DNA of 64,000 bases from Streptomyces mirabilis (GCF_018310535.1 NZ_CP074102.1:6572001-6636000), one strand, 5' to 3'. Shown: positions 33,938 to 43,424, counted from the first letter of the stretch. The notes: generated by a model not told the origin, from the sequence alone. Program-made: numbers and translations.

Positions 33938-36497
33938 GCCGCGCGTTCGTGTGCCGGGTCGGCTCGGCGGTGGCCGGGTCCTCGGGCCACGGATGCTTGG
34001 GGTAGCGGCCCCGCAGCTCCGCCCGCACCGCCTTGTACCCGTCCTTCCAGAACGAGGCGAGGTCGGCGGTGACGGCGGCGGGGCGCCCGGCGGGCGAAAG
34101 CAGATGGACGACCACGGGCACCCCGGCGACGGCCGGTGACTCGTGCAGCCCGAACATCTCCTGCAGCTTGACGGCGAGCACCGGCTGCTCGGGGTCGGCG
34201 TAGTCGATCCGGATCCTGGACCCACTGGGCACCTCGATCCGTTCGGGCGCGAGCTCGTCCAGCCGGGCCGCGTCTCCCGTGGCCCAGGGCAGCAGCCGGT
34301 TCAGCGCCTGCCCGGCGTCGATCCGCGCCAGGTCGGCCCGCCGCCGGGCACGGCCGAGCTCCGGCTCCAGCCACTCGTCCACACGCGCGTGGAGCGCGTC
34401 GTCGGACACATTGGGCCAGGGGTCGCCCAGGTGCAGCCGCACAAATCCGAGCCGCCGCCGCAGCCCCTCGGCATCCGGGGACCACCGCAACAGCCCGAAC
34501 CCGTCCTCCCGCAGGCCTTCGAGCAACGCCTCCCGTACGAGCCCGGGGTCGGCGTTCTTCAGCGGACGCACCGCCAGCTCCACGGCCCCGAGCCGTTCGA
34601 CTCGCCGTGCGACGACGTCGCCGTCGGCCCAGTGGACCTCGTCCCCCTCGCTGAGCAGAGGCGCCGCGGCCCTGCGTGCCGTCTCCTCGTCGACCACCGC
34701 GGCAAGCCGCACACGCGCGTGCCCGGCCCCGACCGGCCGATCGGCCACGGCGACCGCCAGCCAGGGCGAGCCGCGCAGGGCCGAGCCGTCACCGATGTCG
34801 GCACGGGTGCCGTTCAGCATGAGGTACGAGCCGCCCTGGGCCTGCGCGAGCCGCTCGGGGAACGCCAGAGCAGCCACCAGCCCGACGACGCGATCGTCGC
34901 CGCCACCGGCTGGCCACGGACCGCCTTCGAGCCCGCCTCCGCGAGCGCTGTCCTGGGCGGGTGGGTGGGAAAGGCCCGTCGACGCGGAGCGCAGGCGTCG
35001 GGATTCGGTGCGCCAGCGGGACGCGTAGGAGTCGCCGCCGCGTCGGGCCAGTCTCCAGGCCCCGGCCAGGTCGTCGCCGTACTCGCGGGGCGGTTCCTCG
35101 CTCAGGAGGGCGACCACTTCGGCGGCGCGGTCGGCGCCCACCACGGGGGCCGCGTCCAGCAGCGCGCGGGCGAGCCGAGGGTGCAGGCCCAGCCGGGACA
35201 TGCGGACACCCCGATCCGTGGCCCGGCCGGCCGCGTCCACGGCACCCACCGCCGACAGGACGGACCGCGCCGCCGCCATCGCCCCGCCAGGCGGCGGGTC
35301 CAGCAGCGCCAGCCCCGTCGCCCCGGGATCGCCCCAGCAGGCCGCCTGCAGGGCGAACGCCGTCAGGTCGGCCACCTTGATTTCAGGGGCGGGAAAACGC
35401 GGCAGACGGGCGTCCTCGGCCTCCGTCCAGCACCGGTACACCCGCCCCGGCGCCTCACGCCCGGCCCGCCCCGCCCGCTGCCGCCCGGCCGCCTGCGAGG
35501 CCCGTACCGTCGTCAGCGCGCTCAGCCCGCGCGCGTGGTCCACCCGCGGCTCCCGCGCCAGCCCGGAGTCGACGACCACCCGCACCCCCGGAACCGTCAG
35601 CGACGACTCCGCCACGGAGGTCGCCAGGACCACCCGGCGCCGGTCCCCGCTTCCCGGTGACAGCACCGCGTCCTGCACGGCGGCGGGCGCCCGCCCGTGC
35701 ACCTGCAGCACGTCGACCCGGCCGCCCAGATCCCCCAGCCCACCCATCACCCGCACGATCTCCCCGACCCCGGGGAGGAAGCAGAGGACGTCCCCCTCGC
35801 ACTCCGCCAGTGCCCGCCGCACCACCGACGCGACATGTGTCAGCAGTGCCGGGTCGACACGCATGCCGTGCGGCGGCCGTACCGGACGTACCGGAGGCGC
35901 CCACTCCACGTCCACCGGGTACGAGACGCCCTCCGCCGCGACGACGGGGGCGTCGCCGAGCAGCCGCGCCCACCCCGCCGCGTCCGTGGTCGCCGAGGCG
36001 GCCACGAGCCGCAGCTCGGGACGGAGCGCGGCCCGTACGTCCAGGAGGAACGCGGCGACCGTGTCGGCGTCCAGATGACGTTCGTGGCACTCGTCGAGCA
36101 CCACCACGTCGACGCCCGCGAGCTCCTGGTCCCGCTGGAGCCGTTGGAGGAGGACACCCGTCGTGACGACCTCCACACGCGCGCGTGCCCCCACGACCCG
36201 CTCCCCGCGCACGGTGAACCCGACGCTTTCGCCGACCTTCTCGCCGAGCAGCCACGCCATCCGCCGTGCGGCGGCCCGGGCGGCGATCCGCCGCGGCTCG
36301 GCGACCACGACCCGGCGCGCCGGCCGCCCGTCACCCGGGTGGCCGAGGAGCCCGGCGAGCGCCAGCGGCACGAGGGTCGTCTTGCCGGTCCCGGGCGGTG
36401 CCACGAGCACGGCGCTGCCGCCACCCTCCAGGGCGTCGTCCAGGGCGGGCAGGGCGCCGCGTACGGGCAGCGCGTCCAGGGCGTCGTAACGGATCAC
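33927..36497 (-). CDS. hrpB: ATP-dependent helicase HrpB
   Basis: A DExH-box helicase of 856 residues. N-terminal motifs: VLVAPPGTGKTTLVPLAL (Walker A) near residue 33, VVLDECHERHLDADT (DECH), LVAASATTDAAGW (motif III), then motif VI in AAGRQRAGRAGR with the C-terminal HrpB domains (VFRLHLGDPWPNV-like block and IDYADPEQPVLAVKLQEMFG). The GTG start lies five bases after the methyltransferase stop, so the two are probably one operon. HrpB in other bacteria acts on RNA or antibiotic-stalled processes, but its cellular role remains loosely defined. Full length, intact. Confidence 0.93.
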   Translation of the reverse strand: MIRYDALDALPVRGALPALDDALEGGGSAVLVAPPGTGKTTLVPLALAGLLGHPGDGRPARRVVVAEPRRIAARAAARRMAWLLGEKVGESVGFTVRGERVVGARARVEVVTTGVLLQRLQRDQELAGVDVVVLDECHERHLDADTVAAFLLDVRAALRPELRLVAASATTDAAGWARLLGDAPVVAAEGVSYPVDVEWAPPVRPVRPPHGMRVDPALLTHVASVVRRALAECEGDVLCFLPGVGEIVRVMGGLGDLGGRVDVLQVHGRAPAAVQDAVLSPGSGDRRRVVLATSVAESSLTVPGVRVVVDSGLAREPRVDHARGLSALTTVRASQAAGRQRAGRAGREAPGRVYRCWTEAEDARLPRFPAPEIKVADLTAFALQAACWGDPGATGLALLDPPPGGAMAAARSVLSAVGAVDAAGRATDRGVRMSRLGLHPRLARALLDAAPVVGADRAAEVVALLSEEPPREYGDDLAGAWRLARRGGDSYASRWRTESRRLRSASTGLSHPPAQDSARGGGLEGGPWPAGGGDDRVVGLVAALAFPERLAQAQGGSYLMLNGTRADIGDGSALRGSPWLAVAVADRPVGAGHARVRLAAVVDEETARRAAAPLLSEGDEVHWADGDVVARRVERLGAVELAVRPLKNADPGLVREALLEGLREDGFGLLRWSPDAEGLRRRLGFVRLHLGDPWPNVSDDALHARVDEWLEPELGRARRRADLARIDAGQALNRLLPWATGDAARLDELAPERIEVPSGSRIRIDYADPEQPVLAVKLQEMFGLHESPAVAGVPVVVHLLSPAGRPAAVTADLASFWKDGYKAVRAELRGRYPKHPWPEDPATAEPTRHTNARLRR

Positions 36498-36501
36498 CCG
36501 T

Positions 36502-37497
36502 TCAGTCTCGTACGCACACGAAGATCGCCGTACCGGGGATCAGGTTCCCGCGCAGCGGGGACCAGCCGCCCCACTCCTGGGTGTTCCAGGCGGGCCACTG
36601 CGGCTCGACCAGGTCGATCAGCCGGAAGCCCCCGGCCACCACGTCGCGCACCCGGTCGCCGACCGTCCTGTGGTGCTCGACGTACACCGCGCGGCCCTCC
36701 TCGTCCTGCTCGACGTAGGGAGTGCGGTCGAAGTAGGAGGACGAGACGGACAGACCCTCGGGACCGGGCTCGTCCGGGAAGGCCCAGCGGATCGGGTGTG
36801 TCACGGAGAAGACGAAGCGGCCGCCGGGGCGCAGCACCCGGTGGACCTCCTTCAGGACACGCACCGGGTCGGCGACGAACGGCAACGCGCCGTACGCCGA
36901 GCACGCGAGGTCGAAGGAGCCGTCCGCGAAGGGCAGCGCGCCCGCGTCGGCCTCCACGAGGGGCACCCGGCCGCCTATGCGCAGCGCGTGCTGAAGCTGG
37001 CGGTGGGAGAGGTCCAGGGCGACCGGACGGGCCCCCTGGGCGGCCAGCCAGCGCGAGCACTGGGCCGCGCCGGCGCCGATCTCCAGGATGTCCTTGCCCT
37101 TGAGGTCCTCCGGCGGGCCGAGCAGCTCGGCCTCCACCTCGTCGAGGCCCTCGGGGCCCCATACGAAACGGTCGTCCCCGAGGAACGTGCCGTGTTCCAC
37201 CTGGTAGTCGTCCGCGTTCCGGTCCCACCAGCCGCGGTTGGCGCGGGAGCTCTCCGTGACGCCCGCGTCGCGCCGGGTCGCCTCCGGCTCGGCGGGTTCG
37301 GGCTCCCGGACCTCGGAGTGTTCCGGTTCTTGGATGTGGGGCTCTTGGATGATCGGCTCCCTCGTATTAGTCTGCGGGCTCGTCCAACCGGTCTCGGGCG
37401 TGTCACGGCAGGGGCTGTCTACGGCCTGCGTGGCCTCGTGAGACTGGTTTTGTGCCGGGTATGCGGCGATCCGCCCCGGGTGTGCGCCTTCGCGCAT
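36502..37497 (-). CDS. Class I SAM-dependent methyltransferase
   Basis: The methyltransferase domain (about residues 100-240) begins GWWDRNADDYQVEHGTFLGD and has motif I ILEIGAGAAQCSRWLAA, motif II VALDLSHRQLQHA and the acidic ALPFADGSFDLACSAYGALP, a methyltransferase 11-type pattern; the C-terminal VFSVTHPIRWAFP and WNTQEWGGWSP are conserved in close relatives. The first 90 residues are Glu/Pro/Gln-rich and likely disordered (EPIIQEPHIQEPEHSEV). The ATG at 37497 has AGGG five bases upstream but overlaps the -35 box of the divergent rpsA promoter, so the true start could be further downstream. Substrate unknown. Followed directly by hrpB. Confidence 0.85.
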   Translation of the reverse strand: MREGAHPGRIAAYPAQNQSHEATQAVDSPCRDTPETGWTSPQTNTREPIIQEPHIQEPEHSEVREPEPAEPEATRRDAGVTESSRANRGWWDRNADDYQVEHGTFLGDDRFVWGPEGLDEVEAELLGPPEDLKGKDILEIGAGAAQCSRWLAAQGARPVALDLSHRQLQHALRIGGRVPLVEADAGALPFADGSFDLACSAYGALPFVADPVRVLKEVHRVLRPGGRFVFSVTHPIRWAFPDEPGPEGLSVSSSYFDRTPYVEQDEEGRAVYVEHHRTVGDRVRDVVAGGFRLIDLVEPQWPAWNTQEWGGWSPLRGNLIPGTAIFVCVRD

Positions 37498-37525
37498 TGA
37501 CCCTGCCCGGCTGCCCCCGTATGCT
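37497..37525 (+). promoter_or_regulatory. Strong housekeeping-type promoter of rpsA
   Basis: TTGACC at 37497-37502 and TATGCT at 37520-37525 are separated by exactly 17 bases, close to the consensus for the principal sigma factor. Transcription would begin near 37532, leaving a leader of about 190 bases before rpsA, long enough for autoregulatory structure. Confidence 0.75.
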
Positions 37526-37723
37526 ACAAGTTGCGCTGCGGGCCTGCGCTCCTCAGACGTAGCAGGCTGCGCTCGCATCTGTATGTATGTCCCCTCGGTT
37601 TTCGAGGCGCCACCGGGCGACCGGGTTGGCGTTTCCTTGGCTGTCCGGCTTCTACAGGGCGAAACGGGCTCCCGGCGTAAGCAGTACCTACGACTCACTG
37701 TCCGTACCGGAGCCCTTTCCCAC

Positions 37724-39223
37724 ATGACGAGCAGCACCGAGACCACCGCCACCACTCCGCAGGTTGCGGTCAACGACATCGGTAACGAGGAAGCCTTCCT
37801 CGCCGCGATCGACGAGACGATCAAGTACTTCAACGACGGCGACATCGTCGACGGCGTCATCGTGAAGGTCGACCGGGACGAGGTCCTGCTCGACATCGGT
37901 TACAAGACCGAAGGTGTCATCCCGAGCCGCGAGCTCTCGATCAAGCACGACGTCGACCCGAACGAGGTCGTCGCCGTCGGTGACGAGATCGAAGCCCTTG
38001 TTCTCCAGAAGGAGGACAAGGAAGGCCGCCTGATCCTCTCGAAGAAGCGCGCCCAGTACGAGCGCGCCTGGGGCACCATCGAGAAGATCAAGGAAGAGGA
38101 CGGCATCGTCACCGGTACCGTCATCGAGGTCGTCAAGGGTGGTCTCATCCTCGACATCGGCCTCCGTGGCTTCCTGCCGGCTTCTCTCGTCGAGATGCGC
38201 CGTGTCCGCGACCTCCAGCCCTACGTGGGCAAGGAGCTCGAGGCCAAGATCATCGAGCTGGACAAGAACCGCAACAACGTGGTCCTGTCCCGCCGTGCCT
38301 GGCTGGAGCAGACCCAGTCCGAGGTTCGCCAGACGTTCCTCACCACCCTGCAGAAGGGTCAGGTCCGCTCCGGCGTCGTCTCCTCGATCGTCAACTTCGG
38401 TGCCTTCGTGGACCTGGGTGGCGTCGACGGTCTCGTGCACGTCTCCGAGCTCTCCTGGAAGCACATCGACCACCCCTCCGAGGTTGTCGAGGTCGGCCAG
38501 GAAGTCACCGTCGAGGTCCTCGACGTCGACATGGACCGCGAGCGCGTCTCCCTGTCGCTCAAGGCGACGCAGGAAGACCCGTGGCAGCAGTTCGCCCGTA
38601 CGCACCAGATCGGTCAGGTCGTCCCGGGTAAGGTCACGAAGCTCGTTCCGTTCGGTGCGTTCGTCCGTGTGGACGAGGGCATCGAGGGCCTGGTCCACAT
38701 CTCCGAGCTGGCCGAGCGCCACGTGGAGATCCCGGAGCAGGTCGTCCAGGTCAACGACGAGATCTTCGTCAAGGTCATCGACATCGACCTCGAGCGCCGC
38801 CGCATCAGCCTCTCGCTGAAGCAGGCCAACGAGTCCTTCGGTGCCGACCCGGCCTCGGTCGAGTTCGACCCGACCCTGTACGGCATGGCCGCGTCCTACG
38901 ACGACCAGGGCAACTACATCTACCCCGAGGGCTTCGACCCCGAGACCAACGACTGGCTCGAGGGCTACGAGACCCAGCGCGAGGCGTGGGAGCACCAGTA
39001 CGCCGAGGCGCAGTCGCGCTTCGAGCAGCACCAGGCTCAGGTCATCAAGTCCCGCGAGGCCGACGCCCAGGCCGAGGCCGAGGGTGCCACCTCCACGGGT
39101 GCGGCTCCGGCCGCCTCCGGTGGCGGTTCGTACTCCTCGGAGTCGGACGACACCTCCGGCGCCCTGGCGTCGGACGAGGCCCTGGCTGCCCTCCGCGAGA
39201 AGCTCGCCGGCGGCCAGAGCTGA
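37724..39223 (+). CDS. rpsA: 30S ribosomal protein S1
   Basis: Binds mRNA leaders and aids translation initiation on the small subunit. The 499-residue actinobacterial form has four S1 RNA-binding repeats: IVDGVIVKVDRDEVLLDIG (about 35-105), DGIVTGTVIEVVKGGLILDI (120-190), QVRSGVVSSIVNFGAFVDLG (205-280) and QVVPGKVTKLVPFGAFVRVD (290-365). An acidic tail ends in an Ala/Ser/Gly stretch and ALREKLAGGQS. The ATG at 37724 is preceded by only a distant GGAG, consistent with a leader-controlled or weak Shine-Dalgarno start. Codon use is strongly biased, as expected for a highly expressed gene. Confidence 0.97.
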   Translation: MTSSTETTATTPQVAVNDIGNEEAFLAAIDETIKYFNDGDIVDGVIVKVDRDEVLLDIGYKTEGVIPSRELSIKHDVDPNEVVAVGDEIEALVLQKEDKEGRLILSKKRAQYERAWGTIEKIKEEDGIVTGTVIEVVKGGLILDIGLRGFLPASLVEMRRVRDLQPYVGKELEAKIIELDKNRNNVVLSRRAWLEQTQSEVRQTFLTTLQKGQVRSGVVSSIVNFGAFVDLGGVDGLVHVSELSWKHIDHPSEVVEVGQEVTVEVLDVDMDRERVSLSLKATQEDPWQQFARTHQIGQVVPGKVTKLVPFGAFVRVDEGIEGLVHISELAERHVEIPEQVVQVNDEIFVKVIDIDLERRRISLSLKQANESFGADPASVEFDPTLYGMAASYDDQGNYIYPEGFDPETNDWLEGYETQREAWEHQYAEAQSRFEQHQAQVIKSREADAQAEAEGATSTGAAPAASGGGSYSSESDDTSGALASDEALAALREKLAGGQS

Positions 39224-39252
39224 AAGCTCACCGCTAGCCAGTAGCACGTGAC

Positions 39253-39290
39253 TGCGGGCCCGCACCCTTCGGGGTGTGGGCCCGCAGTGC
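39253..39290 (+). terminator. Terminator of rpsA
   Basis: A 17-bp stem with one G-U pair (39253-39269 with 39274-39290) capped by a stable TTCG loop lies 30 bases past the rpsA stop. It is followed by GCGTTTGC. Confidence 0.9.
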
Positions 39291-39326
39291 GTTTGCTCCC
39301 CACTCGTCCCCCGGCCGTCCAGCGGG

Positions 39327-39340
39327 CCGCACATGTGCGG
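39327..39340. promoter_or_regulatory. 14-bp perfect palindrome upstream of the amine oxidase gene
   Basis: CCGCACATGTGCGG is a perfect palindrome about 100 bases before the amine oxidase start and after the rpsA terminator. It could be an operator. No cognate regulator is adjacent. Confidence 0.35.
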
Positions 39341-39437
39341 TTGCAGAAACGTGCGGGATACACGAGTAACTGACGGGCCGTAACTCTTCGTTGGGAGGCT
39401 TCCCCGGTCGTTCAAGATCGAAAGGGGAGCCCCCGTC

Positions 39438-41045
39438 ATGGCACAACCTCAGAGCGGTCCTGGCACGAGCCGGCGTTCCTTCCTGCGCAACGTGGGTCTC
39501 ACGGGTGGCGCGGGCACCATGCTCGCCACCATGGGTGCCCTCGGCCTCGCGCCCACGGCCGAGGCCGCCCAGCGCGAACAGCCCTTCCGCGCCCCGCAGC
39601 CGGGCGACTTCACCCTCACCGGCCGCGGCGCCGCCAAGGTGGTCGTCGTCGGCGGCGGCATCGCAGGCCTGGCCTCCGCGTACGAACTCGGCAAAGCGGG
39701 CTACGACTGTACGGTCCTGGAGGCCAGAGGCCGCACCGGCGGCCGCAACTTCACGGTCCGCGGCGGCGACACCACCACCGACCTCCTCGGCAACACGCAG
39801 ACGGCCCGCTTCAGCGACGGCCAGTACATGAACTGCGGCCCCGCCCGCATCCCCCAGTGGATGGTCACCCTCGACTACTGCCGCGAACTCGGTGTCCCCA
39901 TCGAGGTGTTCACCAACGTCAACGCGGACGCGTACCTCTTCAACGAGTCCACCGGGATGAAGAAGCCCGTGCGGTACCGCACCGCGAAGGCCGATGTGTA
40001 CGGCTATGTCTCCGAGTTGCTCGCCAAGGCCACCGACAAGGGAGCCCTGGACAAGGAGATGACCGCCACCGACCAGGAGAAGCTCGTCGAGTTCCTCAAG
40101 GACTGGGGGGAGCTGGGCGACAAGCTGACGTACGAGGGCGGCGAGCGCCGCGGATACACGACCGTCCCGGCCGCAGCGGGCACCCCCGGAGCGCTCCTCG
40201 GTGACGTTCCGTCTGCCTCCGACGTCCTCGCGTCCGGTGTCGGCCGCTACTTCTCCTTCGAGTTCGGCTTCGACCAGGCGATGTTGATGTTCCAGCCGGT
40301 GGGCGGCATGGATCAGATACCGCGCGCGCTCACCAAGGCGATAGGCGCCCACCGCATCCGTACAGGGGCCGTGGTCTCCAAAATCACCGACAAGGGGAAC
40401 GGCGTTTCGGTCACCTACACCCAGTCAGGCCGTACGAAGGTGATCGACGCCGACTACTGCGTCGGCGCCCTCCCGCCCAACATCCTCGCCAAGATCCCGC
40501 ACAACCTCGGCTCCGGGGTGCAGAGCGCCCTGGAGGCGATCACTCCCTCGTCGGCGGCGAAGATCGGTCTCGAATACCGTTCCCGCTGGTGGGAGCTCGA
40601 TCACCACATCTACGGCGGTATCACCGAGACCGACCAGGACGTCACGCACATCTGGCACCCCTCGTACGGCTTCCACGGCGCGCGCGGCGTGATGATCGGC
40701 TACTACAACTACGACGGCGACGCCGACTCGTACGCCGCACTCACCCCCAAGGAGCGCGAGAAGCGCGCCGTGGCCGCCGGCGTGAAGATCTACGGCGAGA
40801 AGTACCGCACCGAACTCGCGTCCTCCTTCTCGCACCACTGGCGCCAGACACCGCATCTGGAGGCCGCCTGGCACAACACCCCAGGCGGTCCCGACGACGT
40901 CCGCTACAAACCGCTGAACGAGCCCACGGGGCGCGTCTACTTCGCGGGCGACTGGCTCAGCTACACCGACGCCTGGCAGCACGGCGCGTTCACCTCCGCC
41001 CGCAAGGCGGTCACCGCGCTGCACACACGCGTGCTGTCGGCGTAG
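39438..41045 (+). CDS. Tat-exported flavin amine/L-amino-acid oxidase
   Basis: Oxidatively deaminates amines or amino acids with FAD, releasing ammonia and hydrogen peroxide, probably outside the membrane. The 535-residue protein begins with a clear twin-arginine signal (SRRSFLRNVGLTGG, hydrophobic core, cleavage after AEAA). The dinucleotide fold VVVVGGGIAGLASAYELGKA with the adjoining LEARGRTGGRNFTVRGG is the amine oxidase FAD site; the C-terminal GRVYFAGDWLSYTDAWQHGA closes the FAD domain. Length and motifs fit bacterial L-amino-acid oxidases. AGGGGAG precedes the ATG at 39438. It stands alone between two terminators. The actual substrate is not predictable. Confidence 0.9.
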   Translation: MAQPQSGPGTSRRSFLRNVGLTGGAGTMLATMGALGLAPTAEAAQREQPFRAPQPGDFTLTGRGAAKVVVVGGGIAGLASAYELGKAGYDCTVLEARGRTGGRNFTVRGGDTTTDLLGNTQTARFSDGQYMNCGPARIPQWMVTLDYCRELGVPIEVFTNVNADAYLFNESTGMKKPVRYRTAKADVYGYVSELLAKATDKGALDKEMTATDQEKLVEFLKDWGELGDKLTYEGGERRGYTTVPAAAGTPGALLGDVPSASDVLASGVGRYFSFEFGFDQAMLMFQPVGGMDQIPRALTKAIGAHRIRTGAVVSKITDKGNGVSVTYTQSGRTKVIDADYCVGALPPNILAKIPHNLGSGVQSALEAITPSSAAKIGLEYRSRWWELDHHIYGGITETDQDVTHIWHPSYGFHGARGVMIGYYNYDGDADSYAALTPKEREKRAVAAGVKIYGEKYRTELASSFSHHWRQTPHLEAAWHNTPGGPDDVRYKPLNEPTGRVYFAGDWLSYTDAWQHGAFTSARKAVTALHTRVLSA

Positions 41046-41080
41046 GTATGTGGGGCGACGAACCCGGCGAGTGAGCCGAA

Positions 41081-41100
41081 GGGGCGCGCTTGCGCGCCCC
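41081..41100 (+). terminator. Terminator of the amine oxidase gene
   Basis: GGGGCGCGC and GCGCGCCCC form a perfect hairpin (41081-41089 with 41092-41100), 36 bases past the stop. Confidence 0.7.
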
Positions 41101-41192
41101 GGAGGCGAACCGAGTCCTGAAAAGAGCGGTCCGGGGAATGCTCGCGATCCTCGCCACGTTGTGAAGTACGAACACGAGGAGGAGCGGTCACA

Positions 41193-42131
41193 GTGCTTGA
41201 TCCGCAGGGTTTGTACGCATGGGAGCCGAAGGGCCTGGCCGTGGTGGACATGGCACTCGCCCAGGAGTCGGCCGGTCTGGTCATGCTCTACCACTTCGAC
41301 GGATACATCGACGCGGGCGAAACGGGCGACCAGATCGTCGACCGTGTCCTCGACTCGCTGCCCCACCAGGTCGTGGCCCGTTTCGACCACGACCGGCTCG
41401 TGGACTACCGGGCGCGCCGCCCGCTGCTGACGTTCAAGCGCGACCGCTGGACCGACTACGAGGAGCCCACGCTCGAGGTGCGGCTCGTCCAGGACGCCAC
41501 GGGCGCGCCCTTCCTGCTGCTGTCGGGGCCCGAGCCGGACGTCGAGTGGGAGCGCTTCGCCGCCGCCGTCCAGCAGATCGTGGAGCGGCTCAGCGTCCGG
41601 CTGTCCGTGAACTTCCACGGCATCCCCATGGGCGTCCCGCACACCCGCCCCGTGGGCCTCACCCCGCACGGCAACCGCACCGACCTGGTGCCGGGCCACC
41701 GCAGCCCCTTCGACGAGGCGCAGGTCCCCGGCAGCGCCGAGTCCCTCGTCGAGTACCGCCTCATGGAGGCCGGACACGACGTCCTGGGCGTCGCAGCGCA
41801 CGTCCCGCACTACATCGCCCGCTCCCCGTACCCGGACGCGGCGCTGACCGTCCTGGAGGGCATCACGGGTGCCACGGGTCTGGTGCTCCCCGCCATCGCG
41901 CACTCCCTGCGCACCGAGGCGCACCGCACCCAGACGGAGATCGACCGGCAGATCCAGGAGGGCGACGAGGAGCTCGTGGCCCTGGTCCAGGGTCTGGAGC
42001 ACCAGTACGACGCCGCCGCGGGCGCCGAGACGCGGGGCAACATGCTCGCGGAGCCGGTGGACATCCCGTCGGCGGACGAGATCGGGTTGGAGTTCGAGCG
42101 CTTCCTGGCGGAGCGCGAGGGTGACGCGTAG
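41193..42131 (+). CDS. PAC2-family protein
   Basis: The 312-residue protein shows the PAC2 pattern: [57 protein letters not shown], then [17 protein letters not shown] and [20 protein letters not shown]. In eukaryotes PAC2 is a proteasome assembly chaperone; the actinobacterial proteins are conserved but of unproven role, possibly tied to the actinobacterial proteasome. The GTG start at 41193 follows GAGGAGGAG. The C-terminal region (about residues 235-310) is helical and charged. The stop codon lies in the first unit of a 19-bp tandem array. Confidence 0.88.
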   Translation: MLDPQGLYAWEPKGLAVVDMALAQESAGLVMLYHFDGYIDAGETGDQIVDRVLDSLPHQVVARFDHDRLVDYRARRPLLTFKRDRWTDYEEPTLEVRLVQDATGAPFLLLSGPEPDVEWERFAAAVQQIVERLSVRLSVNFHGIPMGVPHTRPVGLTPHGNRTDLVPGHRSPFDEAQVPGSAESLVEYRLMEAGHDVLGVAAHVPHYIARSPYPDAALTVLEGITGATGLVLPAIAHSLRTEAHRTQTEIDRQIQEGDEELVALVQGLEHQYDAAAGAETRGNMLAEPVDIPSADEIGLEFERFLAEREGDA

Positions 42132-42190
42132 GGGCGGGGGCGACGCGTAGGGCGGGGGCCGACGCGTAGGCCGGGGACGCACGTAGGCCT
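42123..42190. repeat. 19-bp tandem array containing the PAC2 stop codon
   Basis: Three units at 42123-42141, 42142-42160 and 42161-42179 resemble GACGCGTAGGGGCGGGGGC, with a partial fourth. The first contains the TAG stop of the PAC2 gene (42129-42131). Each later unit repeats GCGTAG outside the gene. The unit is not a multiple of three. Confidence 0.85.
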
Positions 42191-42262
42191 CTTCGTGCTT
42201 GCGCACAGGCCCTTTTGGGGGTCGTGGGGGGCTCGTCACCGGCAGGCCCTAAGCTCTCGGTC

Positions 42263-42871
42263 ATGCTGAAGGTTGGCCTGACCGGCGGTATCGGCGCCGG
42301 CAAGAGCGAGGTGTCGAGGCTGCTCGTGCGGCTCGGCGCGGTGCTGATCGACGCGGACCTGATCGCGCGGGAGGTCGTCGCGCCCGGAACTCCCGGCCTC
42401 GCGGCCGTCGTCGACGCGTTCGGGCCGGACGTGCTCGCACCCGACGGTGGTCTGGACCGTCCCAAGCTGGGCTCGATCGTCTTCACCGACCCCGAGAAAC
42501 TCGCCGTCCTGAACTCGATCGTGCACCCCCTGGTGGGCGCCCGCTCCCGCGAGCTGGAGAGCGCGGCGGCCGAGGACGCCGTCGTGATCCACGACGTCCC
42601 GCTGCTCGCCGAGAACGCCCTCGGACCGCTGTACGACCTCGTGGTCGTCGTCGACGCCAGCCCCGAGACCCAGCTCGACCGTCTCGTGCGGCTGCGCGGC
42701 ATGGCCGAGGAGGACGCCCGCGCCCGCATGGCCGCCCAGGCCACCCGAGAGAAGCGGCTGGGGATCGCGGACGTCGTCATCGACAACGACGTCCCCCTGG
42801 AAGAGCTCGAGGGGCGCGTACGGGAGGTTTGGGCCGATCTGGTCCGCCGGGCGTACGCCCGCAAGGAATAG
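42263..42871 (+). CDS. coaE: Dephospho-CoA kinase
   Basis: Phosphorylates dephospho-CoA in the last step of coenzyme A synthesis. The 202-residue protein has the P-loop [17 protein letters not shown] at the N-terminus, the acceptor-site segment [12 protein letters not shown] with its aspartate, [10 protein letters not shown] and the lid region [20 protein letters not shown], with [12 protein letters not shown] near the end. It lacks the GrpB-like C-terminal fusion seen in some actinobacteria such as Mycobacterium. The ATG is at 42263. A TPR gene follows on the same strand about 50 bp downstream. Confidence 0.95.
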   Translation: MLKVGLTGGIGAGKSEVSRLLVRLGAVLIDADLIAREVVAPGTPGLAAVVDAFGPDVLAPDGGLDRPKLGSIVFTDPEKLAVLNSIVHPLVGARSRELESAAAEDAVVIHDVPLLAENALGPLYDLVVVVDASPETQLDRLVRLRGMAEEDARARMAAQATREKRLGIADVVIDNDVPLEELEGRVREVWADLVRRAYARKE

Positions 42872-42921
42872 CCGCCCTCGACGGGGGCGTTGAACCCGTT
42901 CAGCGAGGGAAGGACTCTGCC

Positions 42922-43302
42922 GTGCCCGAGACCAGCGGATCGACCGGACGTACTCCGGAGACGCATGTCATCGACTTCCGTGCCGCCGAGCAACTGCTCG
43001 CCGCGCGGGACCCGCGGGGCGCGGTGAAGCTGCTCGACCCAGTGATCGCCGCGCACCCGGAGAACACCGCCGCCCGACTGCTGCGCGCGCGTGCCTTCTT
43101 CGCCGCCGCGCAACTGCGGCCCGCCGAGCTGGAGTTCACCATCGTCCTGGAGCGCGAGCCGGACAACGCGTTCGCGCATTTCGCGCTCGCCCGCACCTAT
43201 GAGCGCCAGCTCCGTCCCGACCAGGCGAAGCGGCACTTCAGGCTGGCGGCGGCGCTCGACCCGAAGCCCCAGTACCTGGAAGCGGCGCGCTTCGACTCGT
43301 GA
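42922..43302 (+). CDS. Tetratricopeptide repeat protein
   Basis: A 126-residue protein starting VPETSGSTGRTPETHVIDF. Two to three TPR helix pairs follow: AEQLLAARDPRGAVKLLDPV, AARLLRARAFFAAAQLRPAE and AFAHFALARTYERQLRPDQA, each with the Trp/Leu-Gly-Tyr-Ala-Pro spacing of TPRs. GTG start with GAGGGAAGGA upstream. It is a protein-interaction module without an enzymatic domain, adjacent to coaE as in other streptomycetes. The last two codons and stop (GACTCGTGA) form the first unit of a 16-copy 7-bp array. Confidence 0.85.
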   Translation: MPETSGSTGRTPETHVIDFRAAEQLLAARDPRGAVKLLDPVIAAHPENTAARLLRARAFFAAAQLRPAELEFTIVLEREPDNAFAHFALARTYERQLRPDQAKRHFRLAAALDPKPQYLEAARFDS

Positions 43303-43405
43303 CTCGTGAGTCGCGAGTCGCGAGTCGCGAGTCGCGAGTCGCGAGTCGCGAGTCGCGAGTCGCGAGTCGTGAGTCGTGAGTCCTGAGTCGCGAGTCGTGA
43401 CTCGT
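43294..43405. repeat. Sixteen 7-bp tandem units starting at the TPR gene stop codon
   Basis: From 43294 the sequence reads as 16 consecutive 7-mers: GACTCGT twice, then mostly GAGTCGC, ending in GAGTCGT and GACTCGT. The TGA stop spans the junction of units 1 and 2. The unit is not a multiple of three, and the array fills the space to the convergent DUF6343 gene (stop at 43425). Confidence 0.95.
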
Positions 43406-43424
43406 CGTGGCCGTCGCCGATCCG

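Noticed and set aside
43294..43405. CRISPR-like array
   Set aside because: Units are only 7 bp with no spacers and no cas genes nearby.
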